Shown here: in pieces, positions 40,402 to 48,045 of the stretch
How the letters are laid out: each line of letters begins with the position of its first letter
Position numbering within the stretch: the stretch's first letter is position 1
From: Psychrobacter immobilis
Lineage (GTDB): Bacteria > Pseudomonadota > Gammaproteobacteria > Pseudomonadales > Moraxellaceae
NCBI GenBank assembly: GCA_904846265.1
Contig: CAJHAA010000007.1
Span: forward strand, 78,235 to 142,234
Direction: 5' to 3'
Length of the DNA: 64,000 bases
The notes under the pieces: generated by a model
What the model saw: only the letters and a program-made list of their open reading frames with translations
What the model was told of the DNA's origin: nothing
The model's database searches: none
Made by a program: the position numbers and the translations under genes

Positions 40402-41034
40402 TTAGCTTGCTTCACCAACCATATAATCGACAGCGTTTTGAACTTCCTCATCAGGGATATCAGCACCACCTTTAGCAGGCATGGCGTTAAAACCATTGAT
40501 AGCATGAGTATATAATGTTTCTTTACCCTTAGAGATACGTGGTCCCCATGCACCAGCGTCACCTAAGATTGGTGAGCCAAGTAGACCTGCCGCATGACAA
40601 GTCTGACATACCGCGTTGTATACTGCTTTGCCATCACGAGGACCATCACCCGCTGCTGGGCCAGCGGCACGTGCCGTCACATCACAAACTTCATCGTCTT
40701 CAAAGCACACTTTAGCAACTGGCTGAATGCGAGCAATTAAGTTAGGATACAAAGCAATCAGCTTTTGCACTTGCGGCGTATCTTGCGGAATAGGCTCTTC
40801 ATCAACCGCAGGTGCGGCAGCGGCAGTTTCTGCGGCAGATGCCTCGCTATCAGTCGTATCTGCAGCAGCTTGGGTATCATCACCCAATTGCTCAGGCGCA
40901 TTTGCTACCACTTCCTGCGCTGCTGCTACATCAGAAACAGTTACAGGAGTGTCTACAACACTTTCAGCTTGGCTCACCGCGATACTAGCGATTCCTAGAA
41001 TGGCAGCTGCCGATAACATAACTACTTTTCTCAT
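40402..41034 (-). CDS. Periplasmic cytochrome c5-like protein
   Basis: The 210-residue protein has a signal peptide (MRKVVMLSAAAILGIASIAV, cleavage near SQA). A long Ala/Thr/Asp-rich linker follows, and then a C-terminal c-type domain with heme motif VCQTCHAAG (about residues 138-146) and the distal Met in GFNAMPAKGG. This resembles cytochrome c5/CycA-type electron carriers with an extended N-terminal region, including a second Cys pair CFEDDEVC outside a heme motif. It stands alone with its own terminator. Confidence 0.88.
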   Translation of the reverse strand: MRKVVMLSAAAILGIASIAVSQAESVVDTPVTVSDVAAAQEVVANAPEQLGDDTQAAADTTDSEASAAETAAAAPAVDEEPIPQDTPQVQKLIALYPNLIARIQPVAKVCFEDDEVCDVTARAAGPAAGDGPRDGKAVYNAVCQTCHAAGLLGSPILGDAGAWGPRISKGKETLYTHAINGFNAMPAKGGADIPDEEVQNAVDYMVGEAS

Positions 41035-41389
41035 TCGTCACGTTCTCTTATTACATATACAAAGGCTTATACGGCTCAGACATTCTGCTTGTCCTCCTTT
41101 GACAACCAAATAGTTATCAATAGCAAACAGCCATCCCGCGTACTAGCACACTTGTAATCGGTGATTATAAATATGAATTCTCCCTGTCATTATAAGGGAA
41201 AAGGCAGGTAGATTGCCATGCTTGTTTAATGACTATCCTGTTTTTTCTTAAAAAACATCAATCACTGTCTTCATTCATTGGCTTTATGGATTTTATTTGT
41301 TAGACTAAGCGGTCTTTATTTTTCGACATATTTACTGCTCATAACGCTCGTTTAGGCATGATGTTGATAATACCGTACGCCATTTTTAT
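41035..41389. other. Intergenic region before tRNA-Arg
   Basis: It carries the upstream region of the cytochrome c gene and, near its right end, the promoter of tRNA-Arg. No gene or clear promoter was assigned. The stretch is AT-rich without long repeats. Confidence 0.6.
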
Positions 41390-41466
41390 GCGCTCGTAGC
41401 TCAGTTGGATAGAGTATCGGTCTCCGAAGCCGAGGGTCGTGGGTTCGATTCCCGCCGAGCGCACCA
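41390..41466 (+). tRNA. tRNA-Arg (anticodon CCG)
   Basis: A 77-base cloverleaf with acceptor arms GCGCTCG/CGAGCGC, anticodon arm TCGGT-CTCCGAA-GCCGA (anticodon CCG), T arm with GGTTCGATTCC and encoded CCA. Its 3' end is the integration site of the adjacent island and is duplicated at 63766. Confidence 0.97.
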
Positions 41467-41478
41467 ATCATCGTATTT
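41450..41478 (+). repeat. attL core, 29-bp direct repeat
   Basis: The repeat starts in the T arm (TCCCGCCGAGCGCACCA) and runs 12 bases past the tRNA end to ATCATCGTATTT. The same 29 bases occur at 63766-63794, with no mismatch. This is the classical footprint of integration at a tRNA 3' end, and it leaves the tRNA intact. Confidence 0.92.
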
Positions 41479-41570
41479 CCCCCTTCCCTAGCATTACCTC
41501 AAACCTCTAAAACCCTTATATACCAAAGTATTACGTCTTTCAACATAACTTGTCATTACCTAGTAGCACC

Positions 41571-41614
41571 TATAGAATGTTGTACATATTGTTGTACATA
41601 CACAACATTCTATA
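41571..41614. promoter_or_regulatory. Left arm-type repeats and flanking inverted repeat
   Basis: Two direct copies of GTTGTACATA (41579-41588 and 41591-41600) lie inside a perfect 13-bp inverted repeat (TATAGAATGTTGT at 41571-41583, complement at 41602-41614), just upstream of the integrase gene. The same pair of decamers recurs next to attR. This is probably an integrase arm site, and the inverted repeat may be a regulator site for int. Confidence 0.65.
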
Positions 41615-41642
41615 TAGTTGGCTTTCAGAGGGTATGATTATA

Positions 41643-43106
41643 ATGAATGAGCGTAAAAACTATTTACTAACTGACAATGGCGTGAAGGCCATCGCCAAGC
41701 AGTCAGCACCCGCTAAACGCACAAGATATAGTGATGGAGACAGTCTTTATTTAATTCATGACCCTAAAGGGTCACTTTATTGGGTCATGGCTTATCGCCA
41801 TCAGTCTGATAAAGATATTCAACCCAAACAAAAAACTCATCATATTGGTACTTATAAATTATCTAAACAGATGATTGACGCATCATTCAAACCTGAAGTA
41901 ACACTCAAGCAAGCTCGTATCGAACGCGATAAAGCAAAATTATTACTTGCTGACGGTATCGACCCTAACGACTATAAAAACAGACATAAAAACAGCTACG
42001 AACAAAAAGATTTATTCAAAGTCATAGCTGAAAGCTATATGTCAGAGAAATCAAAAACTACATCGAAGAATGTGCAAAAGCTCCAAGGGTTTTTGGATAA
42101 TCATATTTTAGAGCACATAGGTAAATATCCTATTGGTGCGATCACAGCACAAGATATTATTAAGACAGGACTTGCTATTCAAACTAGCTTCGAGCAACAA
42201 GGCAAGCATACGTCAGAAACGGCGCATAAATCCATGGGACTTATCAGCTCGATATTTGACTATGCTATCAATACGCTAGGCTATGACATCGTAAATATTG
42301 CCAGCGGACGTAACAAGGCGCTAAGACCACACAAAGCCGAACGCATGAAAGCCGTTGATCAGCACCAATTTCCCGAGCTTCTACGTAATATCGACAGCTA
42401 TATAGAGAACCATCCAAACGGTCATCAGCAGACTGTCGCAGGCTTGCAACTGATGACACTATGCTTTGTTAGAACTAAAGAATTAAGGTTTTTTGAATGG
42501 TCAGAAATTGATTACCATAAAAGCGTTTGGCGCGTGCCAGCTCATAAAATGAAAATGCGTCAAGATCATATTATCCCGCTGTCATCGCAAGCAATGGCAA
42601 TTATTGAAAGTTTGAGACCACTGACTGAGCGGACGGGTTATGTTTTCTATAACTTCGAGTCTAATAAGCCCTATAGTGAAGCTTGGTTCAATCAGGCATT
42701 AAAGCGCATGGGCTATACGGGTGACCCCTACCCTAAAATGACAGGGCATGGCTTTAGACAGCTGGCTAGTACGGGGCTATATGAGCTGCAATTTAATGAC
42801 AACTTGATAGAGATACAGTTAGCGCACCTTGAGCAATCTAGTGTAAAAAAGCGTTATGATTTATCGGCTCATTTAGCAGAACGTCAAATGATGATGAATA
42901 AATGGGCAAACCATCTTGATGACTTACGTGCTGGCAAAGCGGTTAGTTTTGATCTTCTAACACCTGATGAATTATCCAAAGAAATGAGTAATAGAAATAA
43001 GCAAGTGGCTGATATAGTGCTGCATGATAAAGACATTTTGATAAAGAGCTTAAGAGCGCAAGGTATATCGCAAGAGGTACTGACCAAACTTGCAGAGCAG
43101 CTTTAA
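41643..43106 (+). CDS. P4-type tyrosine integrase
   Basis: It catalyses site-specific recombination between attP and the tRNA-Arg end. I start at MNERKNYLLTDNG (487 residues), with AGAGGG ten bases upstream; earlier in-frame starts lie in the repeat region. An N-terminal DUF4102-like domain (about 1-115, YSDGDSLYLIHDPKGSLYWV) is followed by a core-binding domain. The catalytic domain has Arg277 (VRTKELR), His369/Arg372 (GHGFRQLAS), His395 (IQLAHLE) and Tyr405 (KKRYDLSAHLAER). All catalytic residues are present. A C-terminal tail of about 60 residues is unusual. Confidence 0.95.
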   Translation: MNERKNYLLTDNGVKAIAKQSAPAKRTRYSDGDSLYLIHDPKGSLYWVMAYRHQSDKDIQPKQKTHHIGTYKLSKQMIDASFKPEVTLKQARIERDKAKLLLADGIDPNDYKNRHKNSYEQKDLFKVIAESYMSEKSKTTSKNVQKLQGFLDNHILEHIGKYPIGAITAQDIIKTGLAIQTSFEQQGKHTSETAHKSMGLISSIFDYAINTLGYDIVNIASGRNKALRPHKAERMKAVDQHQFPELLRNIDSYIENHPNGHQQTVAGLQLMTLCFVRTKELRFFEWSEIDYHKSVWRVPAHKMKMRQDHIIPLSSQAMAIIESLRPLTERTGYVFYNFESNKPYSEAWFNQALKRMGYTGDPYPKMTGHGFRQLASTGLYELQFNDNLIEIQLAHLEQSSVKKRYDLSAHLAERQMMMNKWANHLDDLRAGKAVSFDLLTPDELSKEMSNRNKQVADIVLHDKDILIKSLRAQGISQEVLTKLAEQL

Positions 43107-43228
43107 CAACAATATTTAACAACACTGCTTTACTTATTATCGTCAGCATTCGGCTGGCAAGCCAAACCTGATAGCGTCAATCGCTGTCATAACCGATTGC
43201 AAGGCTAGGATTAATTACCCGAACGACA

Positions 43229-43289
43229 GCACCCGCACCCTTATGTTGTCAGCGCCTTGTTCCTATTTTATTTCAGGGTGCGAGGGTGC
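43229..43289. promoter_or_regulatory. Inverted repeat covering the next ribosome binding site
   Basis: GCACCCGCACCCT (43229-43241) can pair with AGGGTGCGAGGGTGC (43275-43289) apart from a two-base bulge. The right arm contains the AGGGTG Shine-Dalgarno sequence of the gene starting at 43294. It could hide the ribosome binding site in the RNA, or be an operator. Confidence 0.5.
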
Positions 43290-43293
43290 GAAT

Positions 43294-44244
43294 ATGAGTG
43301 TTTTACTTGATGAGCTAAAAAAGGATAGCAAAGACTATATCTCAGTTTCAGAAACACTGGAATTAATATCGAAAGCAACTGATAACAGCCCAATTGCTGA
43401 CGTCAAAACCTATCTCTTGGCTAATGACATTCATAACTATATGCCCGTATTCTTCCGAGATGAATATTTTAAATATGAAATCGATCAATCTGAAGACAGT
43501 TACGTAAATAGTAATGGTGAGTTTTGGAGCACATATGCAGTATTGACTGGTGAAATAGTGGGTAATGAGTTTTTTGCTATTGAGTTATTAAATAAATTCG
43601 AGCCTATATATAAATATGATATTTTTGCCTACAAGCGTGGCTACTATTATATAGCTAAGCAACCAATAAATAATTTTAGTAGAGGCGAATATGTAATAGG
43701 TTTACCTGATGAAATTATAAATAACTTACTTAAAAATGGTTCTATTGAAAAGGTGTCTATTAAACAACCAAACCTAATCACTTCAATAAAAACTGAGTTC
43801 AGTGAAATTGAATCTGATAACTATTTATCGATGAAAGTAGAAAACGATAAACTTAATATACGGATAGACAAAGCTTTAAATGTTTGGAAAGACCAAAAAG
43901 GTGAGATAGCCAAACTTACAGAACAACTTGAAAAATGTGCTACCGACAAACAGCTTCTTCAAGACAAGATTGAAAATCTTGAAAACCAACTAAATAAAGT
44001 TAATGATGGGTTAGTAAGCACGCCTGCTGATACTAATAAAAAGGAAGGGCAAGGCGACAGCCTACTAATATTAGGTGCAGTCATGCACTGCATACAAGAC
44101 GCTGCTAAAAAAAACTATACTCAAGAACTTTTAACTCAAGTTATTTTAGAGAGGTACAAAAGCGTCAGTGGTATATCAGAAAGCACTTTAAAAAAGAAAT
44201 TTACTGAAGCTAAAAAGTATATAAATCAAAGATTTATAGCATAA
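43294..44244 (+). CDS. Island protein with coiled coil, function unknown
   Basis: I start at MSVLLDELKKDSKDYISV (316 residues), with GAGGGTG upstream. The first part (about 1-180) is mixed alpha/beta and contains ISVSETLELISKATDNSPI, which resembles a small helical DNA-binding segment. A coiled coil covers about 195-240 (KGEIAKLTEQLEKCATDKQL). The C-terminal region (ILGAVMHCIQDAAKKNYTQELL, then SESTLKKKFTEAKKYINQRF) could be a helical DNA-binding tail. Codons are AT-rich. It lies between int and alpA. No family recognised. Confidence 0.75.
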   Translation: MSVLLDELKKDSKDYISVSETLELISKATDNSPIADVKTYLLANDIHNYMPVFFRDEYFKYEIDQSEDSYVNSNGEFWSTYAVLTGEIVGNEFFAIELLNKFEPIYKYDIFAYKRGYYYIAKQPINNFSRGEYVIGLPDEIINNLLKNGSIEKVSIKQPNLITSIKTEFSEIESDNYLSMKVENDKLNIRIDKALNVWKDQKGEIAKLTEQLEKCATDKQLLQDKIENLENQLNKVNDGLVSTPADTNKKEGQGDSLLILGAVMHCIQDAAKKNYTQELLTQVILERYKSVSGISESTLKKKFTEAKKYINQRFIA

Positions 44245-44367
44245 TAGATATCTATTAGAAATTATCAAAAGTTCTATAGAAAAGACGTCAAACTACCATA
44301 TCCTTAACATTCATCTCAGAGCAGGGCATTACCGCCCATTCCTTTAACGGCTACGAGATGAATTATC

Positions 44368-44646
44368 ATGACACTTATCGACCAATATCTAAGAATGTCA
44401 GACCTTGGCAACCAGCCAGCGCGAACCGCTAAGACCTACATTACAAAGTCAGGTCAAAAGCGCACCATCACCGCCAAAGCTGCCACACGCGGCATCACTG
44501 GCTTCAGTGTTAAGCACATCTACCATCTAATGAATGAAGGTAAATTTCCAAAATGCGTCAAAATCGGACGTGCCAGCCTATGGCGCTTGTCTGATATAAA
44601 TAGCTGGCTAGATAGCCACAACACTACTAATAGCGGCGAGGTATAA
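44368..44646 (+). CDS. AlpA-family transcriptional regulator / excisionase-like
   Basis: The 92-residue protein has a MerR-like helix-turn-helix as in AlpA: GFSVKHIYHLMNEGKFPKCV, then KIGRASLWRLSDINSWLDSH. AlpA activates integrase or excision in P4-like elements. Here it is followed after three bases by the winged-helix gene and then the DUF927 helicase, so it probably heads the replication operon. Confidence 0.88.
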   Translation: MTLIDQYLRMSDLGNQPARTAKTYITKSGQKRTITAKAATRGITGFSVKHIYHLMNEGKFPKCVKIGRASLWRLSDINSWLDSHNTTNSGEV

Positions 44647-44649
44647 ACT

Positions 44650-44961
44650 ATGACCACCTCAAAGCAATCTACCAAGAAAACCTACAGCCAAATAATACTT
44701 AATCATTTGCTGGCAGGTAAAAGGCTTTCAAATATGGAGGCTTATGACCAGTACGGCATGACTTGTTGCTTGAAACGCATTAGTGAATTACGAGCCAAAG
44801 GTATAGTCATTCAAGATGAAATGATTAAAAAAAATGGTAAGCGATACAAATCGTATTGGATAGAACAAACCGTCACCATAACTAATAATGACCACAATAC
44901 GCAAGGCACACTCAAGGCAGGTGATACCCCTTTATGCCCAATCGTCTACGAGGGGGACTAG
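44650..44961 (+). CDS. Small winged-helix (HTH_39-like) protein
   Basis: The 103-residue protein has YSQIILNHLLAGKRLSNMEA and MTCCLKRISELRAKGIVI, followed by a basic wing (KKNGKRYKSYWI), which matches the phage-type HTH_39 pattern. Its TAG stop is directly followed by the ATG of the DUF927 gene. Likely an adaptor for replication control or expression. Confidence 0.8.
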   Translation: MTTSKQSTKKTYSQIILNHLLAGKRLSNMEAYDQYGMTCCLKRISELRAKGIVIQDEMIKKNGKRYKSYWIEQTVTITNNDHNTQGTLKAGDTPLCPIVYEGD

Positions 44962-47451
44962 ATGAATACTACCTTAACAGATATACATGAAAAAGCCCGT
45001 GCTGTGAACACGGGCGCTGACACTATATTACAAGGCTGCAAACCAGCCACGCAGGAGCAACTGGTAGGCGATACTTTTTTAATCAAAATCTGTGACATAT
45101 TAGAACCTGAACGGCTGTTATCCGTTACAGACAATACTACTATATATCATGGTAATGAGATTGGCAAAACCGAATTAACCGCTGGCACGATAGCCCTATA
45201 CTTGACCGATAAACAAGGCGATACAGTAGGCGCGGTATTCTACACACCAAACAGTAAAACAAAGCCCATTGTCATTGATCCTACAGGTTATGGCGCTATC
45301 GTCATTGGTGAGACTAACAAAGCCAATGAGGTAATAGCCTTTAATGACGCTGATAGCGGTATTGATGTTTATATGCACCTAATGGCTAGTGATAAGACGA
45401 TCATCATTAGCCCTCACAAAACAAAGCAATGCCTTAAAAAGATGGTGCAGCACTGGAGCAGCGGATCACAAGTCACTGTACCTATGACACTTGATGACAA
45501 GGGCTTGATAAACATATTGGCAGGTGTAAAGGCTCACGCATTGGTTACTGTGGCTCATATCGTCACTATGCTACAAGATGAAAGCTATGAAGCGATACTG
45601 GCAGCTGATGACACCCAACTCATCAATTTACAAGACACTGATTACTATCCTGAATGGCGCGATGATCCCCAGCTGAATGAATCAATGATCTATAGTGATG
45701 GACGTTTTGAGCTTTACCATGATGGGCTGTTTTTCGTGAAATATAACGATGATGACCCAGCAAATATAACCTTTAAGTTTAAGGCGTTTGTTTGTTCACC
45801 GATAGAGGTTATCGCTAAGACAAGGGACACAGGCAGCACCACATGGGGGCGGTTATTACAATGGCATGATGATGACAACGTAAAACACCAATGGTTAATG
45901 CCCTTATCATTATTACAAGGTGATACTCGTGAGTATCGTAAGGAACTAGCCAGTCAAGGATTGAATATTACTACCAACCCAAAACAGCGTAGCTACTTAG
46001 ACACCTATATTCAGGAGTACCCTATTCACAAACGGGCGTTATGTGTGGATAAACTTGGCTGGCACGATAAGCAATATATATTACCTGACAGGGCAATAGG
46101 TAATGAGGGCAAGGAGCTGATTATTTATCAACACGCTAATGCGGTGAATAACACCTTAGCGCAAAAAGGCAGTCTTGACCAATGGCGTGACGAGTTATGC
46201 AAACCACTAGCCGAACAAAGCCGTTTTGTTTTCTCTGTTGCTTGCGCGTTCGCAGGTCAATTACTAGAATTACTTGATGATGACGGGGGCGGTTTTCACC
46301 TCTTAGGATCATCAAGCATGGGCAAGTCATTATCGCTTAAAGTAGCGTCCAGCGTATGGGGCAAACCTGATAAGTATGTTAAGACATGGCGCAGCACTGA
46401 CAATGCATTAGAGAGCACAGCAAGCGAATATAACGACAGTTTTTTACCCCTCGATGAGATCAGCGAATGTGATCCCAAAATAGTAGGTAAAACCGTTTAC
46501 ATGCTGGCTAATGGTCAAGGTAAAGGGCGTAGCACCACCACGGGACACAATCGCATAGCTAAAACATGGCGCATTATCTTTTTGTCTAACGGTGAAGAGT
46601 CGCTACAAAACTTTATGGCGCAAGCAGGACAAAAAACCAATGCAGGTATTGAGGTTAGAGTCGCGCATATTGATGCTGATGCTGGCAAAGGTTTAAAGAC
46701 CTTTGATAGTTTGGTGCTGGGCAAAACAGGTGCAGTACAAGCCGATAAGATCAAAGAGCTGTCACACGCTTACTATGGATCAGCTGGCATTGCATGGCTA
46801 GAATATATTACCCGTGATAAAACCGCGACCACTGCCAACGCTGGGCAGCTTGTCAGTGACTTTATGAACCAGTACAGCGACCTTGCACCACAGGCGCATA
46901 GAGTGGCTAAACGGTTCGCTATTGTGGCTGCAGCTGGTGAGATAGCAACACAGGCAGGTATAACAGGCTGGCAAGCAGGACAAGCGACTGCAGCCGTAAT
47001 GACATGCTTAGATAATTGGCTTGATAACTACGGGCGTGATGGTGAACATGAACAACGCCAAATCATAGATCATATCAAGGCATTTATTGAACAGCATGGA
47101 TCAAGTCGTTTTCAGCCTTGCTATAGGAGTAAGCGCTTAGACTTTGAGGAGAAAACCTCAAACCGCGTAGGATATCGCAATATGGACACGGGAGATTATT
47201 ACTTTTCTAAAGAAACTTTTGACAGCGTATGTGCCCCTTTTAGTAAAAAGAAAGTCTTGCACGTGTTAGAAGAAGCCAACTTGCTACTACTCAATCAAGG
47301 AGACCGTAAAATCTATAAAACGCCTGATACTTTGTTTAATGGCAAGCAACGTCCATCTGTTTATGCGGTTACTGCTGATATACTTTCTTGTGAACCCATG
47401 AAAAAGGACGGGACAAACGGGGCAAACGGGACAGACTATATGCAGCAGTAG
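44962..47451 (+). CDS. DUF927 helicase, probable replication protein
   Basis: The 829-residue protein carries a DUF927 domain (about residues 240-560) with Walker A GSSSMGKS (449-456), a likely Walker B region in FLPLDEISECD and RSTDNALE upstream of it. The N-terminal part has a possible degenerate Toprim-like segment (AIVIGETNKANEVIAFNDAD, about 112-131). Such proteins act in P4-like and plasmid-like islands as replicative helicases. The last codons contain three tandem 9-bp repeats (GGGACAAAC type), and more of the same lie just beyond the gene, a typical origin position. GAGGGGG precedes the ATG. Confidence 0.85.
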   Translation: MNTTLTDIHEKARAVNTGADTILQGCKPATQEQLVGDTFLIKICDILEPERLLSVTDNTTIYHGNEIGKTELTAGTIALYLTDKQGDTVGAVFYTPNSKTKPIVIDPTGYGAIVIGETNKANEVIAFNDADSGIDVYMHLMASDKTIIISPHKTKQCLKKMVQHWSSGSQVTVPMTLDDKGLINILAGVKAHALVTVAHIVTMLQDESYEAILAADDTQLINLQDTDYYPEWRDDPQLNESMIYSDGRFELYHDGLFFVKYNDDDPANITFKFKAFVCSPIEVIAKTRDTGSTTWGRLLQWHDDDNVKHQWLMPLSLLQGDTREYRKELASQGLNITTNPKQRSYLDTYIQEYPIHKRALCVDKLGWHDKQYILPDRAIGNEGKELIIYQHANAVNNTLAQKGSLDQWRDELCKPLAEQSRFVFSVACAFAGQLLELLDDDGGGFHLLGSSSMGKSLSLKVASSVWGKPDKYVKTWRSTDNALESTASEYNDSFLPLDEISECDPKIVGKTVYMLANGQGKGRSTTTGHNRIAKTWRIIFLSNGEESLQNFMAQAGQKTNAGIEVRVAHIDADAGKGLKTFDSLVLGKTGAVQADKIKELSHAYYGSAGIAWLEYITRDKTATTANAGQLVSDFMNQYSDLAPQAHRVAKRFAIVAAAGEIATQAGITGWQAGQATAAVMTCLDNWLDNYGRDGEHEQRQIIDHIKAFIEQHGSSRFQPCYRSKRLDFEEKTSNRVGYRNMDTGDYYFSKETFDSVCAPFSKKKVLHVLEEANLLLLNQGDRKIYKTPDTLFNGKQRPSVYAVTADILSCEPMKKDGTNGANGTDYMQQ

Positions 47452-47608
47452 ATAGCGCTGATATGCACCTACAAATGGTAAAGGGACGAACGGGACAGGA
47501 TTTCATATTTTAACTTTTCTGTCCCGCTTGTCCCATCACTAAAACCCTAAATGGCATAGCTAGAACTCTTTAACTACAAGGACTGTCCCTTCAGTCCCGT
47601 TTGTCCCA
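47410..47608. repeat. GGGAC-repeat clusters, probable replication origin
   Basis: Four clusters of a 9-bp unit (GGGACAAAC and variants) occur. Two are direct: three units at 47410-47436 and two at 47483-47500. Two are inverted: 47519-47535 and 47583-47608 (two and three units). The symmetric arrangement straddles the end of the DUF927 gene and the space behind it, as for a P4-type origin bound by its helicase. Confidence 0.6.
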
Positions 47609-47841
47609 AGTAAAACAGCGAAACGTGGCAAAATCAGGAAAACTCATAAACCATTCTGATAATAAAATTACACTGCTCAGTAATATGGTAGGTATAGGTT
47701 GCGAGATGAGCGAACTGTACTTTAAACTTAAGAGTTGTGCGCTACCTTATATACCTCTTTTACGTATGGCTGGCAGGTGAATAAGTACAAATTTATATTT
47801 TTTGACTTCCTCTATTTTCTTTAATAATTCCATTAAATAAT

Positions 47842-47976
47842 TGGAAACAAAACACGTTAAACAGAGAAAGTGGAAACAAAAACCCCCAAAAAAAGACGGT
47901 GGAAACAAGAAAAACTGGCTCTTAGGCCAGTGAAATCAATACCCCTTAATGGAAGCAAAAAAGGAAACGGAAACAA
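47842..47976. repeat. GGAAACAA iterons
   Basis: TGGAAACAA occurs at 47842, 47871 and 47900 (exactly 29 bases apart), with variants TGGAAGCAA at 47950 and CGGAAACAA at 47968. The flanks are A-rich. It lies between the GGGAC clusters and the end of hsdR, and no gene is seen from 47452 to 48045. Possible second half of the origin or a site for a regulator. Confidence 0.55.
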
Positions 47977-48045
47977 GGCATTTTGAAAAAATCGATTTAT
48001 TCATCATGTCGTACAATGCCCAAAAATCTCTTCAAAAGACTTCAT

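Noticed and set aside
40275..40562. 95-codon leftward frame overlapping the cytochrome c end and its terminator
   Set aside because: It runs out of frame through the cytochrome gene and across its terminator hairpin.
47842..47976. CRISPR array suggested by the 29-bp period
   Set aside because: Only nine bases repeat per unit, no 25-40 base repeat, no spacers of equal length and no cas genes nearby.
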